Notes: a model not told the origin generated them from the letters alone. 5,530 nt of DNA from Acidocella sp. 35-58-6 (GCA_002281005.1 NCFD01000107.1:1-5530), one strand, 5' to 3'. Shown: positions 1 through 5,530, numbered from the stretch's first letter. Made by a program: numbers and translations.

Positions 1-38
1 AGGGCCAGCAAAACCAGAAACCCGATGATCGCCCGCAA
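1..38 (-). CDS. 5' end of a small hydrophobic protein, possibly LapA/DUF1049 family (partial)
   Basis: Only about 12 codons are inside the window. Reading leftwards from a TTG at 38-36 gives MRAIIGFLVLLA, a short basic start running straight into a hydrophobic stretch, as at the head of an inner-membrane segment. Small LapA-domain (DUF1049) membrane proteins start this way and often follow ihfB in Proteobacteria, so that family is the best guess; position and hydrophobicity are the only support. The start is uncertain. No ATG or GTG is available, and the frame is closed by a TAA at 53-51. The candidates are TTG (38), ATT (41) and CTG (47), the last overlapping the ihfB stop. A GGAG at 58-55 sits 16 bases from the TTG but 7 bases from the CTG. 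Translation is probably coupled to ihfB. Confidence 0.45.
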   Translation of the reverse strand, partial: MRAIIGFLVLLA

Positions 39-43
39 AATTT

Positions 44-364
44 TCAGCTTTTAACTCCGTTTTTTTTCGCCGCCGGCGCAGAAATGGGCTTGTTAATCCG
101 CTCCCGCAACTCCTTACCGGCCTTGAAAAATGGCACAGACTTTTGTGCAACCTCCACAGCCTCACCGGTGCGAGGGTTACGCCCAGCGCGGGCGTTGCGA
201 TGCTTGACGGTAAATGCGCCAAAACCGCGCAATTCAACCCTCTCCCCCCTCGCCAAGGCGGCCGTCATTTCGTCAAAAAACGAGGAAACGATCCTCTCCA
301 CATCCGCCAGCGTCAAATGCGGATTATCCTCAGCCAATCCGGCAATCAGTTCCGAGCGTGTCAT
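44..364 (-). CDS. ihfB: Integration host factor subunit beta (IHF-beta)
   Basis: This is a nucleoid DNA-bending protein of the HU/IHF family. It acts as a heterodimer with IHF-alpha (not in this window), bending DNA sharply at specific sites in replication, recombination and transcription control. The product is 106 aa. It opens with [11 protein letters not shown], like characterised IhfB proteins, followed by the helical dimerisation part (about 1-40). The core RGFGAF lies at 46-51 and the DNA-intercalating arm GRNPRTGE at 61-68, with P64 as the predicted intercalating proline. The family ending [14 protein letters not shown] lies at 78-91. A 15-residue tail (92-106) with several Lys extends beyond the usual length of about 94 residues. 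The ATG at 364 was chosen because it matches the family start and has a good Shine-Dalgarno sequence. The frame stays open upstream to a TTG at 499, but that stretch runs through a terminator. The gene lies downstream of rpsA on the same strand, the usual neighbourhood. Confidence 0.95.
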   Translation of the reverse strand: MTRSELIAGLAEDNPHLTLADVERIVSSFFDEMTAALARGERVELRGFGAFTVKHRNARAGRNPRTGEAVEVAQKSVPFFKAGKELRERINKPISAPAAKKNGVKS

Positions 365-367
365 AAA

Positions 368-375
368 ACTCTCCC
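368..375 (-). promoter_or_regulatory. Shine-Dalgarno site of ihfB
   Basis: On the minus strand GGGAGAGT lies three bases before the ATG at 364, with its GGGAG core about six bases away. This supports the 106-residue start over the in-frame TTG at 499. It is the only clear Shine-Dalgarno sequence at a good distance from a start codon in this window. Confidence 0.8.
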
Positions 376-409
376 AGCGAGAGGCGACGATGCCAGGACG
401 ACACGAGTT

Positions 410-422
410 GGTCAATAACTTA
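410..422. promoter_or_regulatory. Possible IHF-binding site (autoregulation candidate)
   Basis: The plus strand reads GGTCAATAACTTA. It matches the conserved core TCAA-N4-TTR of the known IHF consensus WATCAANNNNTTR, but misses its first two positions. It lies inside a perfect inverted repeat, CAATAA-C-TTATTG (413-425), so the other strand gives a weaker partial match (CAA-N4-TTA). The site lies about 45 bases upstream of the ihfB start and next to the proposed -10 element. IHF represses its own genes in E. coli, so autoregulation is a reasonable inference, but a short degenerate motif like this also occurs by chance. Confidence 0.3.
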
Positions 423-449
423 TTGTGTTGAAAGGGTTTTGTCTCGCAA
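422..449 (-). promoter_or_regulatory. Possible ihfB promoter
   Basis: On the minus strand TTGCGA (449-444) and CACAAT (427-422) are separated by 16 bases. Each matches four of six positions of the sigma70-type -35 and -10 hexamers. A promoter here is expected because a strong terminator lies just upstream (456-486) and would otherwise cut ihfB off from rpsA transcription. The matches are weak, so the exact position is uncertain. Confidence 0.3.
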
Positions 450-455
450 CGCGCC

Positions 456-486
456 AACAAAAACGGCCCTCCGAAGAGGGCCGTTT
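456..486 (-). terminator. Rho-independent terminator of rpsA
   Basis: A perfect 11-bp inverted repeat (461-471 with 476-486) surrounds a 4-base loop. In the leftward transcript the loop reads C-UUCG-G, an exceptionally stable tetraloop. The stem is GC-rich (CGGCCCTC) and is followed in that direction by five T residues (463-459), then GTT. On the plus strand only three T follow, so the terminator acts leftwards, ending rpsA transcripts about 28 bases after its stop codon. Confidence 0.9.
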
Positions 487-513
487 CATATCTCCCCAAA
501 CTTGGGAAAAATT

Positions 514-2247
514 TTACTCTTCGGTAGCTTGATTCCGGCGGCGAATAGCGGCCCCCAGAATGTCACCCAGCGAGGCGCCGGAGTCGGAGGAGCCAAATTC
601 AGCCACGGCTGACTTGTCTTCGTCGATTTCCTTGCCCTTAATGGTGAGTTGCAGCTTACGGGCTGCACGGTCCACCGCGGTGATCTTGGCATCGATGCTG
701 TCACCCACCGAGAAACGCTCCGAGCGCTGGTCGGCCTTGTCGCGGGCCAGTTCGGCGCGGCGGATAAAGCCGGTCAACACATCGTCCACCTTCACTTCAA
801 CGCCGTTCGCCTGAACCGCGGTGACAATGCAAGTGACAATCTGACCCTTGTGGATCTTATCGAGAACGCCAGCGGCCGGGTCAACTTCAAGCTGCTTGAT
901 GCCGAGGCTGATGCGTTCTTTCTCAATGTCGATATCGAGAACCTTCGCCTTTACCACGTCGCCCTTGTTGTACTTGGCAATTGCAAGCTCACCGGTATCG
1001 TCCCATGAAATATCCGACATATGGATCATGCCGTCGATCTCAGCGCCGATGGCGATGAACAGGCCGAATTCAGTAATGTTGCGGATTTCACCTTCCAGCA
1101 CGGACCCAATCGGGTGCTCGTCCTGGAACTCTTCCCATGGGTTACGGGTAACTTGCTTCAAGCCCAGCGAAATGCGGCGCTTGGAAGCGTCCACATCCAG
1201 CACCACAACGTCAACTTCCTGGCTGGTGGAAACGATCTTGCCCGGATGCGCGTTCTTCTTGGTCCAGGACATTTCGGACACATGCACCAGGCCTTCAACG
1301 CCGGCTTCGAGTTCCACGAATGCACCATAGTCAGTGATGTTGGTGACGCGGCCCGAAGCCTTAACACCAGGCGGGTACTTGGCGTCCACACCTTCCCATG
1401 GATCAGCCTCAAGCTGCTTCATGCCAAGCGAAATACGCTGGGTATCGGCATTGAAGCGGATCACCTGCACCTTAACCGGCTGGCCGATAACGAGCGCTTC
1501 GGCCGGGTGGTTGATGCGCTTCCAGGCAATGTCGGTCACATGCAACAGACCATCGACGCCGCCGAGATCCACGAACGCACCGTAATCAGTGATGTTCTTG
1601 ACCACGCCATCGAGGATCTGGCCTTCCTTGAGGCCCAAAATCAGCTCGGAGCGCTGCTCCGCACGGGTTTCTTCCAGCACGGCGCGGCGCGAAACCACGA
1701 TATTGCCGCGCTGACGGTCCATTTTCAAAATCTGGAACGGCTGTGACATACCCATCAGCGGGCCGACATCACGCACCGGGCGGATATCAACCTGGCTGCC
1801 CGGCAGGAACGCCGTAGCGCCGCCAAGATCAACCGTGAAACCACCCTTCACGCGACCATGAATGATACCATTCACACGGGTCTGGGCTTCAAAGGCTTTT
1901 TCAAGCTGAGTCCAGGATTCCTCGCGGCGCGCCTTCTCGCGCGACAGTACCATGGAGCCGTCTTTATCTTCGTAACGCTCGATATACAGGTCGAACACGT
2001 CACCGATATTAACTTCCGGCTTGGCGCCCACAGGGGCAAATTCACGAAGGGGAACGCGGCCTTCACTCTTCAGGCCGACATCGACGATGACGAAGTCATC
2101 ATCAATCCGGAGAACGGTTCCGGTAACGACCGAGCCTTCAAACCCGGCATTCATGCCAAGCGAGGAATCGAGGAGGGCAGCAAAATCATCGGCGCCGGAA
2201 TAGACAGGGGCGTCGTGTTGACGAACAGCAGTTGCGATGGAAGCCAT
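514..2247 (-). CDS. rpsA: 30S ribosomal protein S1
   Basis: S1 is the large RNA-binding protein of the 30S subunit. It captures and unfolds mRNA for initiation, mainly on messages with weak Shine-Dalgarno sequences. The product is 577 aa (E. coli S1 is 557). Six S1/OB-fold repeats are visible, at about residues 38-104, 124-190, 208-278, 294-365, 380-452 and 466-537. Repeats 1 and 2 are the divergent, ribosome-binding type ([12 protein letters not shown] at 56-67). Repeats 3-5 are the most regular, with NITDYGAFV or NITEFGLFI strands and [13 protein letters not shown] ends. Repeat 6 is more divergent, as usual. An acidic/polar tail follows. The ATG at 2247 fits family N-termini, which reach the FAALL and FEGSVV motifs within about 40 residues. 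The frame is open 49 codons further upstream (to 2394), but that part has no S1 similarity that I recognise. cmk, the common upstream neighbour, is absent; bamD diverges instead. Confidence 0.97.
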   Translation of the reverse strand: MASIATAVRQHDAPVYSGADDFAALLDSSLGMNAGFEGSVVTGTVLRIDDDFVIVDVGLKSEGRVPLREFAPVGAKPEVNIGDVFDLYIERYEDKDGSMVLSREKARREESWTQLEKAFEAQTRVNGIIHGRVKGGFTVDLGGATAFLPGSQVDIRPVRDVGPLMGMSQPFQILKMDRQRGNIVVSRRAVLEETRAEQRSELILGLKEGQILDGVVKNITDYGAFVDLGGVDGLLHVTDIAWKRINHPAEALVIGQPVKVQVIRFNADTQRISLGMKQLEADPWEGVDAKYPPGVKASGRVTNITDYGAFVELEAGVEGLVHVSEMSWTKKNAHPGKIVSTSQEVDVVVLDVDASKRRISLGLKQVTRNPWEEFQDEHPIGSVLEGEIRNITEFGLFIAIGAEIDGMIHMSDISWDDTGELAIAKYNKGDVVKAKVLDIDIEKERISLGIKQLEVDPAAGVLDKIHKGQIVTCIVTAVQANGVEVKVDDVLTGFIRRAELARDKADQRSERFSVGDSIDAKITAVDRAARKLQLTIKGKEIDEDKSAVAEFGSSDSGASLGDILGAAIRRRNQATEE

Positions 2248-2260
2248 GTGGCTGGATGTG

Positions 2261-2266
2261 TCCTTG
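2261..2266 (-). promoter_or_regulatory. Distant Shine-Dalgarno-like site of rpsA
   Basis: CAAGGA on the minus strand is the only SD-like sequence near the rpsA ATG at 2247, and it lies 13 bases away, longer than the usual 5-9. A poor SD is a known feature of rpsA in E. coli, where S1 controls its own translation. The same logic may hold here, but that is inference. Confidence 0.4.
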
Positions 2267-2328
2267 AATGGGAGCGCGATTTGCGCCCCGGCGGTTTGCG
2301 CTACGTCTATCAAACGCAACGGCTGAGC

Positions 2329-2345
2329 CATCCCGCAGGGGGATG
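2329..2345 (-). other. Short hairpin in the rpsA leader
   Basis: CATCCC (2329-2334) and GGGATG (2340-2345) are perfect inverted repeats around a 5-base loop, about 80 bases upstream of the rpsA ATG. In the leader RNA they would form a 6-bp stem. It also encloses an in-frame ATG (2331-2329) that could otherwise extend S1; no Shine-Dalgarno sequence precedes that ATG. A role in S1 autoregulation is possible but unsupported. Confidence 0.3.
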
Positions 2346-2435
2346 CCCGGTTAAGTGAATGGCCGTCTCTTAATCCCGCAGACGCAGAAGTCAACCATCC
2401 AACCCCGAAAACCCGCAGATTCCTTGGGCCACGAA

Positions 2436-2466
2436 AAACTCGCCCATGGTCCGCTACGGCGAGTTT
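2436..2466. repeat. Perfect 9-bp inverted repeat between the rpsA and bamD starts
   Basis: AAACTCGCC (2436-2444) and GGCGAGTTT (2458-2466) are exact reverse complements separated by 13 bases. Read leftwards, the hairpin is followed by a run of five T (2438-2434), so it could act as a weak intrinsic terminator for antisense transcription leaving bamD. Read rightwards it has only three T. Its right arm overlaps the proposed -35 of bamD (2464-2469), so it could also be an operator. The sequence does not decide between these roles. Confidence 0.5.
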
Positions 2467-2491
2467 CCAAACTAACCCTAAGTGCTATAAG
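2464..2491 (+). promoter_or_regulatory. Candidate bamD promoter with extended -10, giving a near-leaderless mRNA
   Basis: TATAAG (2486-2491) matches five of six -10 positions and is preceded by TG at 2483-2484, an extended -10 arrangement. TTTCCA (2464-2469) is a moderate -35 (four of six) at 16 bases spacing. Transcription would start about 7-10 bases after the -10, at about 2498-2501, which is on or next to the bamD ATG at 2501. No Shine-Dalgarno sequence lies before that ATG, consistent with a leaderless transcript. The promoter call is from motif matching only. Confidence 0.5.
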
Positions 2492-2500
2492 CCGTTCGCA

Positions 2501-3364
2501 ATGACACATTTCACCTCCGGCTTCGCCCGCTCCGCCCTGCTCGTCCTGGCTTTAGCCCTGGCCGCGTGTTCCTCTCACGATGCAACCGACGTTGACCTGT
2601 CAGGCCCCAACCTGCCGCCAGCGGATAAGCTGTATGCCGACGGCATCGCGCAAATGAAGGTGGGGCACTACGAAACCTCCGTGAAAACCTTCGACGCGGT
2701 CGAGCAAAACTACCCCTATTCGCTGTGGGCCACCCACGCCCAGCTCATGCACGGCTACGCCCAATACAAGCAGCAGAACTATGACGAAGCGATCAGCGCC
2801 CTCAACCGCTTCATCGGCCTGCATCCGGAAAACGAGGATATTGCTTACGCTTATTACCTTAAGGCGCTGTGTTACTACGAACAGATCGACGATGTGCAGC
2901 GTGACCAGACCTCAACCTATGAGGCCATCCAGACCCTGACGGACGTCATCAACCGCTTCCCGGATAGCGCTTACGCTCGTGACGCACGCATCAAACTGCG
3001 CCTGACCGACAACCGTTTGGCTGGGCATGACATGGTCATCGGCCGCTACTATGAAAAACAGCATCTCTACGCGGCCGCCGTTGGCCGTTACCAGGACGTC
3101 ATCACCAGCTACCAGACCACAACTTACGTACCCGAAGCGCTGGAGCGTCTGACCGAGGTTGACCTGCAACTAGGCTTGACCACCGCGGCCCAACAAACCG
3201 CCTCGGTACTGGCTTATAACTACCCCGGCAGCACCTGGTATCAGGCCGCTTACGACAAGTTAAAGGCGCACGACCTGCTGCCGGCGGCATCAGCAGCCGA
3301 CACGGCATCCGGCAAACCTGCCCCGGCACCGAAGAAATCCGGCGGCTTCTTCGGGCTGTTCTAA
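2501..3364 (+). CDS. bamD: Outer membrane protein assembly factor BamD (lipoprotein, ComL/YfiO family)
   Basis: BamD is the essential lipoprotein of the BAM complex. It sits on the periplasmic face of the outer membrane and helps BamA fold beta-barrel proteins. The product is 287 aa (E. coli BamD is about 245). A type II signal peptide is clear: a basic start, the hydrophobic run ALLVLALALAA and the lipobox LAAC, with lipidation expected at C23. After a linker, TPR-like helical repeats begin at about residue 42 (LYADGIAQMKVGHY) and continue through FDAVEQNYPYS (64-74) and ALNRFIGLHP (100-109). The family signature IDDVQRDQ lies at 129-136, followed by VINRFPDSAYA (149-159) and a last repeat near 211-245. 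The C-terminal tail (about 261-287) is Ala/Pro/Lys-rich and ends GGFFGLF. The ATG at 2501 is the only start that leaves a normal signal peptide. It heads a probable bamD-recN-ligA operon; recN starts 9 bases after its stop. Confidence 0.95.
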   Translation: MTHFTSGFARSALLVLALALAACSSHDATDVDLSGPNLPPADKLYADGIAQMKVGHYETSVKTFDAVEQNYPYSLWATHAQLMHGYAQYKQQNYDEAISALNRFIGLHPENEDIAYAYYLKALCYYEQIDDVQRDQTSTYEAIQTLTDVINRFPDSAYARDARIKLRLTDNRLAGHDMVIGRYYEKQHLYAAAVGRYQDVITSYQTTTYVPEALERLTEVDLQLGLTTAAQQTASVLAYNYPGSTWYQAAYDKLKAHDLLPAASAADTASGKPAPAPKKSGGFFGLF

Positions 3365-3373
3365 CCAAGCCCC

Positions 3374-5053
3374 ATGCTAACCAATCTCTCGATCCGCGAT
3401 GTTGTGCTGATCGAGCGGTTGGATTTGCACTTCGCCGCCGGTCTCACCACCCTCACCGGTGAAACCGGGGCCGGCAAATCCATCCTCCTGGACAGCTTAG
3501 GCCTGGCCCTGGGTGCCCGTGCCGATGCCGGCTTGATCCGCACCGGTGCTGAACAAGCCGTTGTTTCTGCGGTATTTTCAGTAAATGACACCCATCCCGC
3601 CGCAGCCTTGCTGACCGAACAAGGATTCGACGGCGGCGATGAAATCCTGCTGCGGCGTATTGTCACCAAAGACGGCCGCTCGCGCGCTCTGGTAAACGAC
3701 CAACCGGTGAGTGTGACGTTTTTAAAAAAATTAAGTGCCCTGCTGATCGAGGTCCAAGGCCAGCACGAACAGGTTGGCCTCGCCGACCCCGCCAATCACC
3801 TGGGATTACTCGATGCGTTTGGGGTGCCGCTGGAAGCCCGCATGGCCACTGCCGCCGCCTATAAAGCCTGGAAGGATGTGGCCGGACGCCTCGCCGCCGC
3901 TGAACTCAAAATCGCCGAGGCCGCCCGTGATGAAGATTTACTCCGCCATGCGGTCTCGGAACTCACCACCCTTGCCCCGCAACCCGGCGAGGAAGAAGCC
4001 CTGGCCACCGAGCGCTTGAGGTTACAATCCGGTGAGCGCCGTGCCGAGGCCATCGCCGCCGCCCTCGCCGAACTCACCCCCAAGGACCGCCGCTCGCTCG
4101 GCCCCGCCTCCCATTTACGCGCCGCCGCCCGCGCCCTCTCGCGCCTGGCCTCCCCCAACGGCGAGCACCCGGCTGCCGCTGCCATGGCTGCCATCGAACG
4201 CGCCGAGGAAGCTCTGGCCGAGGCCGAAACCATGCTCACCCGCCTAGCCCATGAGGCCGAGGACGACCCGCGCGCCTTGGAAGCCACCGAGGAGCGGCTA
4301 TTTGCGCTCCGCGCCGCCGCCCGCAAACATGGCGTCAACGTGGTCTCCTTGCCAGAATTTCTCGACAAGTTGCGCGAAAAACTCGCCGCCCTGGAAACCA
4401 GCACCGCCGACATCGCCGCCCTAACCCGCGAGACCGCCGCCAAACGCGCCGCCTACATCGAAGCCGCCGCCGCCCTCTCCGCCCTGCGCCAGCAGGCCGC
4501 CGGCCAACTCATGCAAGCCCTGGCGTTGGAATTGCCGCCGCTAAAGCTGGAGCGCGCCCGCTTTGTGGTGGAGCGCACCACCTTGCCCGAAGCCAACTGG
4601 GGGATACGCGGCGCTGATTCGATAAAATTCCTGATCGCCACCAACCCCGGCGATGCACCAGGTGCGTTGGATAAAATCGCCTCCGGCGGCGAATTGTCCC
4701 GCCTGATGCTGGGGTTGAAAGTGGTTCTCACCGGTGGCGCCTCGGTGGAAACCCTGATCTTCGATGAGGTCGACTCCGGTATCGGTGGTGCCACCGCCGC
4801 CGCTGTGGGCGAACGCCTCGCCCGCGTGGCGGACTGCGTGCAAGTGCTGGTGGTCACACACTCCCCGCAGGTCGCCGCCCGCGGTGTGGCGCAAATGCGA
4901 GTCTCCAAGCGTGTTTCCGCCGACCGCGCCGTGACCTTTGTGGAAACCCTCACGCCAGAAGAACGCCGCGAGGAAATCGCCCGCATGCTGGCCGGCGAAT
5001 TCGTCACCGACGCAGCCCGCGAGGCAGCGACAAGCCTGCTGGCCGCGACATGA
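3374..5053 (+). CDS. recN: DNA repair protein RecN (SMC-like ATPase)
   Basis: RecN is a cytoplasmic SMC-related ATPase that acts in recombinational repair of double-strand breaks. The product is 559 aa, close to the family norm of about 550. The start MLTNLSIRDVVLIERL is canonical. Walker A, GETGAGKS, lies at 29-36 with K35 as the phosphate-binding lysine. The Q-loop region VQGQHEQ lies at 127-133. Residues of about 150-380 form an Ala/Glu/Arg-rich segment with the look of an antiparallel coiled coil. The second ATPase half carries FLIATNPGDAPGAL (419-432), the ABC signature SGGELSRLMLGLK (437-449), Walker B LIFDEVDSGIGG (461-472, D464 and E465) and the switch histidine in THSPQVA (495-501). 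All motifs are intact. No Shine-Dalgarno sequence precedes the ATG, so coupling to bamD is likely. I found no alphaproteobacterial LexA box (GTTC-N7-GTTC) just upstream of recN or bamD. An in-frame T5A7 tract occurs at codons 116-119. Confidence 0.97.
   Translation: MLTNLSIRDVVLIERLDLHFAAGLTTLTGETGAGKSILLDSLGLALGARADAGLIRTGAEQAVVSAVFSVNDTHPAAALLTEQGFDGGDEILLRRIVTKDGRSRALVNDQPVSVTFLKKLSALLIEVQGQHEQVGLADPANHLGLLDAFGVPLEARMATAAAYKAWKDVAGRLAAAELKIAEAARDEDLLRHAVSELTTLAPQPGEEEALATERLRLQSGERRAEAIAAALAELTPKDRRSLGPASHLRAAARALSRLASPNGEHPAAAAMAAIERAEEALAEAETMLTRLAHEAEDDPRALEATEERLFALRAAARKHGVNVVSLPEFLDKLREKLAALETSTADIAALTRETAAKRAAYIEAAAALSALRQQAAGQLMQALALELPPLKLERARFVVERTTLPEANWGIRGADSIKFLIATNPGDAPGALDKIASGGELSRLMLGLKVVLTGGASVETLIFDEVDSGIGGATAAAVGERLARVADCVQVLVVTHSPQVAARGVAQMRVSKRVSADRAVTFVETLTPEERREEIARMLAGEFVTDAAREAATSLLAAT
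3719..3733 (+). other. In-frame T5A7 slippery tract inside recN
   Basis: Codons 116-120 of recN read TTT TTA AAA AAA TTA. This contains two overlapping heptamers of the X_XXY_YYZ frameshift type in the correct frame: T_TTA_AAA and A_AAA_AAA. It is an AT-rich island using two TTA codons within a GC-rich gene. Loss of one A would meet TAA at once (3732-3734 in that frame). Gain of one A, or a -1 slip, would read 44 more codons to TAA at 3862-3864. The amino acids (FLKKL) suit the family, so the gene is intact as given. Any functional slippage is speculation. Confidence 0.35.
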
Positions 5054-5530
5054 AAGACCGCCTCGCCACCCTCCTCTCCCACATCGCCGCCGCGAACGAG
5101 GCGTATCACGCCAAAGACGCGCCGATTATGAGTGATGCTGACTATGACGCCCTACGCCGGGAAGCTGCCGACCTGCTCGCCAGCAACCCCGAACTTGGCA
5201 CCGCCACCGTGCTTGAACAAGTTGGCGCAGCCCCCGCTTCGGGCTTTGCCAAAATCACCCACATCGTGCCGATGCTCTCGCTGGATAACGTATTCTCCCC
5301 CGAAGATTTCACCGAATTCTGCGCTCGCATCCGCCGCTTTCTCGGCCTCGATGCCAGCCCGCTGCATTTCGTCGCCGAACCGAAAATCGACGGGCTCTCC
5401 ATCTCGCTCACCTACGAGCACCATAAATTCACCCACGCCGCCACGCGGGGCGATGGCACCCAGGGTGAGGACGTCACCCGCAACCTGCTCACCATGGATT
5501 GCTTCCCCCGCAAGCTGCCGCCCAATGCCC
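5050..5530 (+). CDS. ligA: NAD-dependent DNA ligase LigA, N-terminal part (runs off the right edge)
   Basis: LigA seals nicks in DNA in replication and repair, using NAD+ to form an enzyme-AMP intermediate. The first 160 residues are present. Domain Ia, which binds the NMN half of NAD+, shows Y19, H20 and SDADYD (28-33, with D29, Y32 and D33). The linker motif HIVPMLSLDN lies at 71-80. The adenylation domain begins with FVAEPKIDGLSI (107-118), where K112 of KIDG is the predicted AMP-accepting lysine and E110 the conserved acid. ATRGDGTQGEDVTRN follows at 131-145, with R133. These residues align with E. coli LigA at a constant offset of three. The ATG at 5050 overlaps the recN stop in ATGA and has no clear Shine-Dalgarno sequence, so translation is probably coupled to recN. 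The remaining adenylation, OB, zinc-finger, HhH and BRCT parts lie outside the window. Confidence 0.97.
   Translation, partial: MKDRLATLLSHIAAANEAYHAKDAPIMSDADYDALRREAADLLASNPELGTATVLEQVGAAPASGFAKITHIVPMLSLDNVFSPEDFTEFCARIRRFLGLDASPLHFVAEPKIDGLSISLTYEHHKFTHAATRGDGTQGEDVTRNLLTMDCFPRKLPPNA

Noticed and set aside
412..489. 25-codon minus-strand frame starting ATG at 489 just after rpsA
   Set aside because: A GGGGAG lies only 2 bases before the ATG, too close, and the frame runs through the terminator stem.
365..499. N-terminal extension of ihfB from a TTG at 499
   Set aside because: The extra 45 residues are encoded by the terminator and promoter region, lack family similarity, and the ATG at 364 has a good SD.
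495..506. CCCAA-AC-TTGGG small palindrome just after the rpsA stop
   Set aside because: A 5-bp stem with a 2-base loop is not stable enough to support a role, and the strong terminator lies right beside it.
1021..1746. Long plus-strand open frame (241 codons) opposite rpsA
   Set aside because: It is the antisense shadow of the conserved S1 repeats. It has no recognisable domain and the rpsA reading is certain.
2248..2394. N-terminal extension of rpsA, including an in-frame ATG at 2331
   Set aside because: No SD precedes these starts, the peptide does not look like S1, and the ATG at 2331 lies in a hairpin. The frame is merely open.
2389..2394. TTGACT on the minus strand as the -35 of rpsA
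   Set aside because: It matches five of six -35 positions, but nothing like a -10 lies 15-19 bases downstream, so I did not call a promoter.
2494..2510. GTTC half-site as a LexA box for the bamD-recN operon
   Set aside because: The alphaproteobacterial box needs GTTC-N7-GTTC. No second half is present here or after the GTTC at 3358-3361.
3859..4443. Minus-strand open frame (194 codons) opposite recN
   Set aside because: The composition is Ala/Ser/Arg-rich, as expected from the complement of GCC/CGC-rich recN codons. There is no RBS or family feature.
4453..5109. Minus-strand open frame (218 codons) opposite the recN 3' end and ligA start
   Set aside because: It overlaps two certain genes on the other strand. 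Its length is explained by GC-rich codon bias.
1..5530. A novel defence, mobile or biosynthetic system
   Set aside because: Every sizeable coding region is a recognised housekeeping gene with intact motifs. There are no repeats, integrase/transposase genes or unexplained gaps over 300 bases.

Overview
This window is a housekeeping stretch of a Proteobacterial chromosome, most likely from an alphaproteobacterium. The evidence is the run bamD-recN-ligA on the plus strand, a gene order I know mainly from Alphaproteobacteria. A second cluster, rpsA-ihfB followed by the start of a small membrane protein, lies on the minus strand and is also typical of Proteobacteria. Base composition is moderately GC-rich, and recN in particular is full of GCC/CGC codons. 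A Rhodospirillales/Acetobacteraceae-type origin is a guess from the look of the proteins, not a demonstrated placement.

Minus strand, right to left: rpsA (ribosomal protein S1, six S1/OB repeats) starts at 2247 and stops at 514. It is followed by a strong intrinsic terminator with a cUUCGg loop (456-486). ihfB (364-44, IHF beta subunit) then has its own Shine-Dalgarno sequence and a possible promoter with an IHF-like palindrome. The 5' end of a short hydrophobic protein, possibly a LapA/DUF1049 family member, begins within a few bases of the ihfB stop and runs off the left edge.

Plus strand, left to right: bamD (2501-3364, outer-membrane assembly lipoprotein), recN (3374-5053, SMC-like DNA repair ATPase) and the first 160 codons of ligA (from 5050, NAD-dependent DNA ligase). 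These are packed with a 9-base gap and then a 4-base ATGA overlap, so they probably form one operon. None of the three has a clear Shine-Dalgarno sequence. The best bamD promoter candidate places its transcription start almost on the ATG, suggesting a leaderless message.

The two clusters diverge from a 253-base intergenic region (2248-2500). It holds the bamD promoter candidate, a perfect 9-bp inverted repeat that touches it, and the rpsA leader with a weakly placed Shine-Dalgarno sequence and a short hairpin. I could not define an rpsA promoter there. The window joins translation (S1), nucleoid architecture (IHF), envelope assembly (BamD) and DNA repair (RecN, LigA). I see no mobile element, CRISPR array, tRNA or rRNA, and no sign of an undescribed system. 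The points worth a second look are regulatory or small-scale.
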